In this document: piece by piece, positions 1-6,087 of the stretch
Layout of the letters: every line of letters starts with the position of its first letter
Position numbering within the stretch: the stretch's first letter is position 1
Source: an uncultured Cellvibrio sp.
GTDB taxonomy: Bacteria; Pseudomonadota; Gammaproteobacteria; Pseudomonadales; Cellvibrionaceae
Direction of reading: 5' to 3'
Assembly (NCBI GenBank): GCA_946482385.1
Contig: CAMLRI010000084.1
Span: forward strand, 1-7,560
DNA: 7,560 nucleotides
Notes under the pieces: generated by a model
The model's database searches: none
Seen by the model: the letters and a program-made list of their open reading frames with translations, nothing else
What the model was told of the DNA's origin: nothing
Translations under genes and position numbers: made by a program

Positions 1-2693
1 CGGGCTGCTTGCTGTATACCGGCTTGACCAAAGATAACGAAGAAATTGCCATTCCCGAATTTGAACTGGATAGCTTTGTGCAATTCAGCACCCCGCGTGA
101 ACGTTTGTTTGCCGGCCAGATTGACCGCCACGAACATTTTTTCCTGCGCTACCAAACCCTGCATTTCCAACACCAGCATCGCCAGGCAAATTATTTTGGT
201 TTGGCGGGGCCGCGGGTGCAGTTGTTACCGCACCAGTTATACATCGCCAGCGAGGTGGCCCAGCGTCATGCACCGCGCGTATTGCTGGCCGACGAAGTGG
301 GCTTGGGTAAAACCATCGAAGCCGGTTTGGTGTTGCATCAGCAATTATTGAGCGGCCGCGCCCAGCGCGCGCTGATAGTGGTGCCCGCCAGTTTGCAACA
401 CCAGTGGTTGGTGGAAATGTTGCGCCGGTTTAATTTGGCTTTCACTCTGCTCGACGAAGCGCGCTGCAATGCCCTGGTGGGTTTGGATAGCCAGGAAGAA
501 TCCGTCGATTTTGTCGATGACTTTGACGATGATTTTGAGCGCAATGCCAATAGCGATAACCCGTTTGAATCGGCGCAATTGGTTCTCTGCTCGCTGGATT
601 TCCTCACCGACAACCCCCAGCGCTATCGCCAGGCCCAGGCTGCCGGTTGGGATTTGCTGTTGGTGGATGAAGCGCACCACCTGAAATGGAGTCAGGATAA
701 CGTCAGCACCGCCTATGCCTGTATCGAAGGCTTGGCCAAGGTCGCCAAGGGTTTGCTGTTGTTGACGGCCACTCCCGAACAGCTGGGGCTGGAAAGCCAT
801 TTCGCGCGGTTGCGTTTGCTTGACCCGGATCGTTATTACGATTTGGAAAAATTCAAAGCCGAGCAACAATCCTATCAGCCGCTCAACCAATTGGTGCAGT
901 CGCTGCTGCAATTGGTAGAGCAGGGCGCAAAGGATTTCAGCGCTGCCTTGGTGGAGCAGCTGGCGCAATATTTACCCGCATCCAGCCTGGCGCAATTGCA
1001 ACAACAGTTAACCCAGGATTCCCTCGCGGCAGCGGTGGATACCGCCATTGATTATTTGCTGGATCGCCACGGCACTGGCCGGGTGTTGTTCCGCAATACG
1101 CGCAATTCGGTCAGCGGTTTTCCCGAGCGACAGCTGCATACTTACCCGCTCCCTTTGGCGGAGCACGCGGAAAATTTTTGTGCGCAATCGCTGCTGTTGC
1201 AAATCCGCGCCGAAACTTTTTGGCAAACCCAAACTGGTGCCGATTGGTGGCTGCAGGATGCCCGCGTCGCCTGGTTGGCTGAGTGGCTCAAGCAACATCG
1301 CCGGCAAAAAGTGTTGGTCATCTGTGCCCATGCCGACACAGCGCAAGCGCTGGAAGAATACCTGCGCCTGCGCAAGGGTGTGCTTACCTGTGTATTCCAT
1401 GAATACATGAGCCTGATTGAACGCGACCGCGCCGCCGCATACTTTGCCGATTTGGAGGAGGGCGCCCAGGTATTGGTCTGCTCGGAAATTGGCAGCGAGG
1501 GGCGCAACTTCCAATTCGCCCAGGATTTGGTGTTGTTTGATTTGCCGCTCAACCCGGATTTGCTGGAGCAGCGCATCGGCCGTCTCGACCGCATTGGCCA
1601 AACTGCGACTGTGAATATCCATGTGCCGTTTTATGTGGGTAGCGCCCAGCAAAAATTGCTCGATTGGTATCACCAGGGGCTCAATGCCTTTGAAAAAACC
1701 TGTGCTATAGGCCAGGCGGTATACAGCCAATTTGCCGAGCAGTTATTGCCTGCTTTGGTTGCCAATAACGAACAGGAATTTAACCAATTGCTGGCGCAAA
1801 GCCGCGCTTATGCCGATGCCTTGGTGCTGCAGTTGCAACAGGGGCGCGACCGCTTGCTGGAGTTAAATTCATGCAAGCCTGCCCAGGCGCAAGCCCTGGT
1901 ATCTGCTCTGGCGGAAAATGACCAAAGCCAAACCCTGGCGAATTACATGGAATCAGTATTTGATTGTTTTGGTATAGATTCAGAGCGCCATTCGGAGCAC
2001 AGCCTGGTACTGCACCCGAGCGATCATATGCGCGTTGAGCAATTTCCAGGGTTGCCGGAATCTGGCCTGACTATTACCTATCAGCGCCAGCAGGCGCTGT
2101 CCCGCGAGGATATGCAGTTCCTCACCTGGGAGCACCCCTTGGTGCGCGGCGCCCAGGATTTGATTGCCCTGAGTGAATTTGGCAATACGGCTTTTTGTAC
2201 CTTGAAATTGCCGCCGTTAAAACCGGGCAATTTGTTGCTGGAGGCCTTGTTTGTACTGCATTGCCCGGCGCCAGCCGAATTGCAATTGTTCCGTTTTATT
2301 CCACAATCGATTATGCGTGTGTTGCTCGACGATAAGGGCAAGGATTTATCGGCAGTGCTGAATGTGGCTCAGCTTTCCAGGCTGGTACAAAAAGTGCCGC
2401 GCAATAATGCCCAGGAGTTGGTGCGCCATGCGCGCCCGCAATTAACCGAGATGGTGCAAAAGGCCGAGCAAATTACCCAAGCCAACCAGGCAGGTTTGAT
2501 CGAACAGGCCAAGGCGGCAGTCGCTGCACAACTGGGGGCGGAAATTGATCGGCTGCAGGCGCTGGCACAGGTAAACCCCAATGTGCGCCAGGAGGAAATC
2601 CAATACCTGCAGGAGCGCTTGGCGGCCAGCCAGCACTTCCTTGGTTTGGCCAAGGTGCGTCTGGATTCACTGCGCGTCGTTATGACAATTTAA
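1..2693 (+). CDS. rapA: RNA polymerase-associated ATPase RapA (HepA), 5' end outside window
   Basis: RapA is a Swi2/Snf2-family ATPase that binds RNA polymerase and promotes its recycling after transcription. The frame is open from the window edge. Compared from memory with E. coli RapA (968 aa), about 78 N-terminal residues, including the first Tudor-like domain, lie upstream, so no true start is visible; the TTG at base 9 is internal. Numbering from that codon, Walker A is DEVGLGKT (95-102, bases 291-314), the motif II box is DEAHH (220-224, bases 666-680), motif III is LLTATPEQLG, motif V is CSEIGSEGRNFQ, and motif VI is QRIGRLDRIGQ (521-531). The C-terminal region matches RapA through NPNVRQEE near the end. 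Two departures from E. coli are an acidic insertion near residues 160-178 and a segment about 14 residues shorter between PLPL and ADWW. The stop is TAA at 2691-2693, and the next gene begins 12 bases later. The identification is very secure. Confidence 0.96.
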   Translation, partial: GCLLYTGLTKDNEEIAIPEFELDSFVQFSTPRERLFAGQIDRHEHFFLRYQTLHFQHQHRQANYFGLAGPRVQLLPHQLYIASEVAQRHAPRVLLADEVGLGKTIEAGLVLHQQLLSGRAQRALIVVPASLQHQWLVEMLRRFNLAFTLLDEARCNALVGLDSQEESVDFVDDFDDDFERNANSDNPFESAQLVLCSLDFLTDNPQRYRQAQAAGWDLLLVDEAHHLKWSQDNVSTAYACIEGLAKVAKGLLLLTATPEQLGLESHFARLRLLDPDRYYDLEKFKAEQQSYQPLNQLVQSLLQLVEQGAKDFSAALVEQLAQYLPASSLAQLQQQLTQDSLAAAVDTAIDYLLDRHGTGRVLFRNTRNSVSGFPERQLHTYPLPLAEHAENFCAQSLLLQIRAETFWQTQTGADWWLQDARVAWLAEWLKQHRRQKVLVICAHADTAQALEEYLRLRKGVLTCVFHEYMSLIERDRAAAYFADLEEGAQVLVCSEIGSEGRNFQFAQDLVLFDLPLNPDLLEQRIGRLDRIGQTATVNIHVPFYVGSAQQKLLDWYHQGLNAFEKTCAIGQAVYSQFAEQLLPALVANNEQEFNQLLAQSRAYADALVLQLQQGRDRLLELNSCKPAQAQALVSALAENDQSQTLANYMESVFDCFGIDSERHSEHSLVLHPSDHMRVEQFPGLPESGLTITYQRQQALSREDMQFLTWEHPLVRGAQDLIALSEFGNTAFCTLKLPPLKPGNLLLEALFVLHCPAPAELQLFRFIPQSIMRVLLDDKGKDLSAVLNVAQLSRLVQKVPRNNAQELVRHARPQLTEMVQKAEQITQANQAGLIEQAKAAVAAQLGAEIDRLQALAQVNPNVRQEEIQYLQERLAASQHFLGLAKVRLDSLRVVMTI

Positions 2694-2705
2694 CAGGAAC
2701 AATTT

Positions 2706-2987
2706 ATGTATATTTTCTCTGCCAACGGCCGCGCCAAAAAAGCCTTCGATGATATTAAAGAAGGGCAAATGGTGCCTTTTATTGTGTATATCAATTTTGT
2801 CGATTTGTTTGGCGCCGAACACCTGTGCAAATTATTTTTAATGCGCGCCGGTTTTACCGAAATCCAGATCGAAAAGCGCAAGCTGGTACCCAGTGGCCTG
2901 TTGGCCGACCCGCGGGTAATCGCCGCCGATAAGGCCATGGCGGAAGCGGTAAAGAACGGTTACTGGATTCAGATGTTTGATGAATAA
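2706..2987 (+). CDS. Conserved-looking 93-aa protein of unknown function downstream of rapA
   Basis: I do not recognise this protein. It starts at ATG 2706 with an AGGA Shine-Dalgarno at 2695-2698, seven bases away, and it follows the rapA stop by only 12 bases. Co-transcription with rapA and termination at the 3024-3077 hairpin are likely. The product begins MYIFSANGRAKKAFDDI and has a hydrophobic stretch (VPFIVYINFVDLF, about 23-35) broken by polar residues. A charged middle (EIQIEKRKLV) and an Ala-rich helix-like end (IAADKAMAEAVKNGYW) follow. There is no signal peptide, no clear membrane helix, no Cys pair and no obvious catalytic motif, so it is probably a small cytoplasmic alpha/beta protein. 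Codon use resembles its neighbours. The good start site, compact operon spacing and amino-acid composition argue for a real gene. A role linked to RapA is only inferred from position. Confidence 0.85.
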   Translation: MYIFSANGRAKKAFDDIKEGQMVPFIVYINFVDLFGAEHLCKLFLMRAGFTEIQIEKRKLVPSGLLADPRVIAADKAMAEAVKNGYWIQMFDE

Positions 2988-3023
2988 TGGCGCTAATAAT
3001 TAGTGGTTGTTAGTTAATTATTT

Positions 3024-3077
3024 GCCCCATAAAAAAACGCCCTGCTCGTTGCCAAGCAGGGCGTTTTTTTATGGGGC
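3024..3077. terminator. Bidirectional intrinsic terminator between converging genes
   Basis: The arms at 3024-3046 and 3055-3077 are exact reverse complements of 23 bases, enclosing an 8-base loop (CGTTGCCA). The core stem is ACGCCCTGCT/AGCAGGGCGT. It is flanked by seven A on the left and seven T on the right, so each strand shows a GC-rich hairpin followed by a U tract. It lies 36 bases after the stop at 2987 and 9 bases beyond the deaD stop, which suits termination of both transcripts. The outer GCCCCAT/ATGGGGC pairs extend the stem beyond the U tract. Confidence 0.93.
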
Positions 3078-3086
3078 GGCTATGCG

Positions 3087-5006
3087 TTAATCAAACTTTT
3101 TAGGCTTGTAGCTGCTTTTGCCGTTGCCGGCACCGCTTTTGCCACCGCCGTCGCGATCTTTAAAGCGAGGCTTGTCGCGGCCGCCGTCTTTGTAACCGCC
3201 ATCCCTAAATCCACCTTCGCGGTTACCGAAATCGCGGTTGCCATTGTCTTTAAAGCCGCCATCTCTGGGGCCAAAATCGCGTTTGGCTTTGCTGCGGCCG
3301 GGGAAGTCATCGCCCCGTGGGCCGCCCTGGTCGAGGCTGATTTCCAGGGTGCGGTTGCGTACGCGCACCTTTTTCAGGTGTTGCAACACTTCTTTGGGCA
3401 TGCCGGCTGGCAGGTCGACAGTGGAGAACTCGTCGAACAGTTTGATGTGGCCGATAAAACGGCTTTCAATACCGGCTTCGTTGGCAATGGCGCCAACTAT
3501 GTCACCTGGGCGGGCATCGTGGTTGCGGCCTACTTCAATGCGGTAGCGCTCCATATTTTCGTCGCTGCGCTCGCGGCGCGGGCGATCTTCACGGGGGCCG
3601 CGCTCGCGGCTGTTGCGGTCGTCACGGCTGCCGCGATCTTCCCGTCCGCCGCGATCTTCACGCGCGCTGCGCTCGGGTTTTACATCAACAAACTTCACTT
3701 GTAGCGGGCGCTCTTTTTGCAGCAGGAAGGCCAGGGCTGAAGCTATGTCTTCCGGTGCTACATCATTGGCGTGGCTGTATTCGGCCAGCAAATCATTAAA
3801 GAAGCTGAGATCGGTTTGCTCTTGCAGCACATTGGTAATTTGCTGGGTGAACTGGTCGATGCGGTGCTTGGTGACGGTGGCGCCGCTGGGCAATTCCATC
3901 AGGGTAATGGGTTTGCGGGTAGCTTTTTCAATGGTGTAAAGCAGGCGCTTTTCGCGCGGTGCAACAAACAGGATTGCCTTGCCGCTGCGGCCGGCGCGGC
4001 CGGTACGGCCAATGCGGTGCACGTAGGCTTCGCTGTCGTAGGGAATATCGTAGTTAACCACGTGGCTAACGCGCTCTACGTCGATACCGCGAGCGGCTAC
4101 GTCGGTGGCAATGACTATATCGAGTTTGCCGCTTTTCAAGCGCTCAATGGTGCGCTCGCGCAGCTGTTGGTTCATGTCGCCATTCAAGGGGGCGGCGGAG
4201 TAACCGCGGGCTTCCAATTTTTCGGCCAGTTCTACGGTGGCGGTTTTGGTGCGCACGAAAATAATCATACCTTCGAAGGGTTCCACTTCGAGGATGCGGG
4301 TCAAAGCGTCCAATTTGTTGGTGCCGCTTACCATCCAGTAAACCTGTTCGATGTTGTCGCCGGTGGATTGGGTGCTGGCGATTTTGATTTCTTTGGCATC
4401 GCGCAGATAGTTATCGGCTACCTTGCGGATTTCGCGCGGCATAGTGGCAGAGAAAAGCGCGGTTTGGCGGCTGGCGGGGGTGTGTTCGAGAATCCACTCC
4501 ACGTCGTCGATAAAGCCCATGCGCAGCATCTCATCAGCTTCGTCCAGTACCAGGCTTTTCAGGTTGTTCAGGTTAAGGCTGCCGCGGCGCAGGTGATCCA
4601 TAACGCGGCCGGGGGTGCCCACAACAACATGCACACCGCGTTTCAGTTGGCGCAGCTGGCTGGTCATATCCTGGCCGCCGTAAATGGGCAGCACATGGAA
4701 GCCGGGCATATTGGCGGCGTATTTTTGGAAGGCTTCGGCGACCTGGATGGCCAGTTCGCGGGTGGGAGCCAACACCAGGATTTGCGGCTCGTTTTGGCTC
4801 AAATCCAATTTGGACAGCAGGGGCAGGGCAAAGGCGGCAGTTTTACCGGTACCGGTTTGTGCCATACCGAGAATATCGCCCCCGGCCAGCAGCACGGGAA
4901 TGGCGGCGGCTTGAATAGGGGAGGGAACCTCATAACCCACAGCCTGGATGGCTTTCAATACGGGGGCAGAGAGGGATAAATCGGTAAACATAATGGGTTC
5001 AGACAT
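3087..5006 (-). CDS. deaD: ATP-dependent DEAD-box RNA helicase DeaD/CsdA
   Basis: This is a 639-aa cytoplasmic RNA helicase; the E. coli homologue is about 629 aa and unwinds RNA during ribosome assembly and mRNA decay, especially in the cold. The core is complete: Q motif (F7 to Q32), motif I AQTGTGKT (49-56), Ia PTRELA (81-86), Ib TPGR (131-134), II DEAD (155-158), III SAT (186-188), IV IIFVRTK (248-254), V ATDVAARGID (300-309) and VI HRIGRTGR (330-337). An Arg/Asp/Glu-rich linker (about 446-484) leads to a DbpA-like RNA-binding domain (about 486-558, starting ERYRIEVGR). The tail (about 559-639) is Gly/Arg/Asp/Lys-rich with repeated RDFG and GGF/GGY units and ends KPKKFD. The start is ATG at 5006-5004 with AGG at 5016-5014, seven bases away; a later in-frame Met6 is less well placed. 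The gene is preceded by 584 non-coding bases and ends at the shared terminator. Confidence 0.97.
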   Translation of the reverse strand: MSEPIMFTDLSLSAPVLKAIQAVGYEVPSPIQAAAIPVLLAGGDILGMAQTGTGKTAAFALPLLSKLDLSQNEPQILVLAPTRELAIQVAEAFQKYAANMPGFHVLPIYGGQDMTSQLRQLKRGVHVVVGTPGRVMDHLRRGSLNLNNLKSLVLDEADEMLRMGFIDDVEWILEHTPASRQTALFSATMPREIRKVADNYLRDAKEIKIASTQSTGDNIEQVYWMVSGTNKLDALTRILEVEPFEGMIIFVRTKTATVELAEKLEARGYSAAPLNGDMNQQLRERTIERLKSGKLDIVIATDVAARGIDVERVSHVVNYDIPYDSEAYVHRIGRTGRAGRSGKAILFVAPREKRLLYTIEKATRKPITLMELPSGATVTKHRIDQFTQQITNVLQEQTDLSFFNDLLAEYSHANDVAPEDIASALAFLLQKERPLQVKFVDVKPERSAREDRGGREDRGSRDDRNSRERGPREDRPRRERSDENMERYRIEVGRNHDARPGDIVGAIANEAGIESRFIGHIKLFDEFSTVDLPAGMPKEVLQHLKKVRVRNRTLEISLDQGGPRGDDFPGRSKAKRDFGPRDGGFKDNGNRDFGNREGGFRDGGYKDGGRDKPRFKDRDGGGKSGAGNGKSSYKPKKFD

Positions 5007-5017
5007 GAATTAACCTG

Positions 5018-5048
5018 TGGTTTTTGAACAAAAAAGGGTTAAAAACCA
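5018..5048 (-). promoter_or_regulatory. Hairpin abutting the deaD Shine-Dalgarno
   Basis: TGGTTTTT (5018-5025) and AAAAACCA (5041-5048) are exact inverted repeats. Three more pairs (AAC/GTT) form if one G at 5026 is bulged. In the deaD transcript this hairpin ends one base before the AGG ribosome site (5016-5014) and seven further bases precede the ATG. Such a position could affect ribosome access. The stem is mainly A-U, so it would be weak and possibly temperature-sensitive; that part is inference. Confidence 0.4.
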
Positions 5049-5064
5049 TAGCCATAGCACGGGT

Positions 5065-5078
5065 TGCTGCATGCAGCA
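5065..5078. repeat. Perfect 14-bp palindrome TGCTGCATGCAGCA
   Basis: The sequence is its own reverse complement with no central spacer. Two further G-C pairs form outside it (5062-5063 with 5079-5080) if T5064 is bulged. It lies 59 bases upstream of the deaD start. It could be a dimeric protein-binding site or, as RNA, a self-complementary stem. No known operator was recognised. Confidence 0.45.
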
Positions 5079-5153
5079 CCTGCCTGGACTAGTGGTTTTT
5101 ATTGATTTTCTATGTTTGCCACCACCGCACGGGCAGCGGGGCGCTAATCAGGG

Positions 5154-5191
5154 AGCGATGATCGTATCGCTGGGTGTATGTCTCGCATACA
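5154..5191. repeat. Two adjacent short hairpins in the deaD upstream region
   Basis: AGCGAT/ATCGCT (5154-5159 and 5166-5171, six-base loop) is followed three bases later by TGTATG/CATACA (5175-5180 and 5186-5191, five-base loop). Both stems are exact. Neither is followed by a T tract in either direction, so they are not intrinsic terminators. Their role is unknown. Confidence 0.35.
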
Positions 5192-5310
5192 GGCGTTCAA
5201 TTGCGCGTGAAAGTAGCTCGCAGAGCCAGGGCACAGATGCAAAAGGCGATGAATCAACGGAATCCCGCGTGGCTGGGTGTGTAAAATCGGGATCACAGCG
5301 CAGGCCACAT

Positions 5311-5344
5311 GCAATCGACGAGTCCTACTCGCTGAGACGATTGC
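5311..5344. repeat. Nested stem-loop in the deaD upstream region
   Basis: An outer exact stem GCAATCG/CGATTGC (5311-5317 and 5338-5344) encloses an inner exact stem CGAGT/ACTCG (5319-5323 and 5327-5331) with a three-base loop. One unpaired base lies on the left and six on the right. This is the most elaborate fold visible in the stretch and could be part of a structured RNA on either strand. Confidence 0.4.
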
Positions 5345-5485
5345 GCACTTCGGGGCGGGCCGTGTCTATGCAACTGTGCCTGTTTGGGCGCTTGCCCAGG
5401 TGGCAGAAATTGATGCAGTGAAAACGAACCTTCCAGCAAACATTCAAACAAAACAAACGTTTAAGAAGGATATACGGGCAGCCCT

Positions 5486-5500
5486 CAGACATCCTGTCTG
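5486..5500. repeat. Short hairpin CAGACA/TGTCTG
   Basis: An exact six-base stem (5486-5491 and 5495-5500) with a three-base loop lies about 60 bases beyond the possible -10 box at 5567-5562, in the direction of deaD. It would form early in a deaD leader transcript. No T tract follows in either direction. Confidence 0.3.
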
Positions 5501-5561
5501 TTCAGCATTACCCCGGTACAAGATTTTCACAGTCAAGGAGGGGGTACTGAAAGTGCGCGAA

Positions 5562-5567
5562 GTATAG
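5562..5567 (-). promoter_or_regulatory. Possible -10 box for a long deaD transcript
   Basis: On the minus strand TATACT matches the sigma-70 -10 consensus at five of six positions and lies just after the yaiI stop. The hexamer 17 bases upstream (TGGCTT) is a poor -35 and there is no extended -10 TG, so support is modest. If used, the deaD leader would be about 550 bases long. Confidence 0.25.
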
Positions 5568-5590
5568 GGTTTTATGTGCCGCTAAGCCAG

Positions 5591-6046
5591 TTAATTTTTC
5601 CGGGCCTTGGCGAGCCACCGGTCCAGTGCATTGGCAAAGGCCTGGCGATCCTGCTGGCTATAAGGGGGCGGGCCATCCTGCATGACTACACCGCTGGAGC
5701 GCATGGTTTCCATAAAGTCGCGCATATTCAGGCGCGCCCCTATGCTGTCTTTGGTGTATTGCTGGCCACGGGGGTTAATCACCGCAGCCCCTTTGGCAAT
5801 GGCCTCGGCGGCGAGGGGGATGTCGGCCGTAATCACCAGGTCGCCGGTACTGAGCGAGGCCACTATATGGTTATCGGCCACATCAAAGCCGCTGCTTACC
5901 TGCATGCTTTTAATATAGGGCGATGCGGGCACGGCAATGTATTGATTGGCCACCAGAATAAGATTTACCTGGCGCTGGTGGGCGGCGCGGAACAGAATTT
6001 CTTTGACGGGCTTGGGGCAGGCGTCGGCATCGACCCAAATAGGCAT
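5591..6046 (-). CDS. yaiI: YaiI/YqxD family protein (DUF188, UPF0178)
   Basis: This 151-aa protein matches the YaiI/YqxD family at the usual length. The conserved start [11 protein letters not shown] carries D6 and D8. Other family blocks are GFDVADN (53-59), [16 protein letters not shown] (68-83), NPRG (91-94), MRDFM (108-112) and the DRQAF near 133-137. The family is uncharacterised in detail; its acidic N-terminal motif and fold place it with PIN/NYN-like nuclease domains, so a metal-dependent RNase-like activity is possible but unproven. The start is ATG at 6046-6044 with only a weak purine-rich GAGA upstream. The gene diverges from the one starting at 6088, with 41 bases between them. 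There is no terminator after its stop, so readthrough toward deaD is possible. Confidence 0.95.
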   Translation of the reverse strand: MPIWVDADACPKPVKEILFRAAHQRQVNLILVANQYIAVPASPYIKSMQVSSGFDVADNHIVASLSTGDLVITADIPLAAEAIAKGAAVINPRGQQYTKDSIGARLNMRDFMETMRSSGVVMQDGPPPYSQQDRQAFANALDRWLAKARKN

Positions 6047-6062
6047 ATGTTGTCTCGCTGAG

Positions 6063-6068
6063 TAGAAT
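6063..6068 (+). promoter_or_regulatory. Possible -10 box for the 6088-7424 gene pair
   Basis: TAGAAT matches five of six -10 positions, and TAGGCA at 6040-6045 matches four of six -35 positions with a 17-base spacer. Transcription would start near 6075, leaving a very short leader that begins at the Shine-Dalgarno. The -35 overlaps the yaiI start codon, so the two divergent genes would share this control region. Confidence 0.3.
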
Positions 6069-6075
6069 GGCGGTA

Positions 6076-6081
6076 AAGGAG
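6076..6081 (+). promoter_or_regulatory. Shine-Dalgarno AAGGAG that fixes the start at 6088
   Basis: AAGGAG lies six bases before ATG 6088. The alternative in-frame ATG at 6067 would place this site inside the coding region and has no ribosome site of its own, so 6088 is preferred. Confidence 0.8.
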
Positions 6082-6087
6082 CGGACT

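Larger units (their letters stand above)
5007..5590. other. 584-base region without a convincing gene; possible long deaD leader
   Basis: This region lies between the yaiI stop and the deaD start, both on the minus strand. Open frames exist on the plus strand, but none has a good ribosome site, recognisable motifs or neighbour-like composition. There is no tRNA T-loop signature and no T-tract terminator after yaiI. It holds several short inverted repeats (5018-5048, 5065-5078, 5154-5171, 5175-5191, 5262-5293, 5311-5344, 5385-5398, 5486-5500). Reading toward deaD, a T-rich stretch (5438-5460) is followed by the hairpin-rich part. Cold-shock genes including csdA in enterics are known to have long 5' untranslated leaders, so a structured deaD leader is a reasonable inference. 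An independent small RNA or a degraded gene cannot be excluded. Confidence 0.6.

Noticed and set aside
1008..1730. 240-codon minus-strand frame inside rapA
   Set aside because: It is opposite the conserved helicase motifs of RapA and shows no features of its own.
3771..4979. 402-codon open frame on the plus strand opposite deaD
   Set aside because: It is antisense to a helicase with all canonical motifs. Its Gly/Ala/His/Gln-rich, motif-free translation is typical of a shadow frame in high-G+C third-position DNA.
5017..5421. 134-codon open frame starting at GTG in the deaD upstream region
   Set aside because: There is no ribosome site, the composition is odd (many Ser, Arg and Cys) and there is no recognisable motif. 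It overlaps hairpins and another open frame.
5501..5536. TTGACT as a -35 for deaD on the minus strand
   Set aside because: No acceptable -10 box lies 16-18 bases downstream; the nearest AT-rich hexamer is 20 bases away and matches poorly.
5277..5567. 96-codon open frame on the plus strand
   Set aside because: It lacks a good start signal and motifs and overlaps the previous frame out of phase.
5576..6061. 161-codon plus-strand frame opposite yaiI
   Set aside because: The minus-strand frame is a clear YaiI/YqxD protein of standard length.
6067..6087. Upstream in-frame ATG as start of the 296-aa protein
   Set aside because: The AAGGAG at 6076-6081 correctly serves ATG 6088, and the upstream ATG has no ribosome site.
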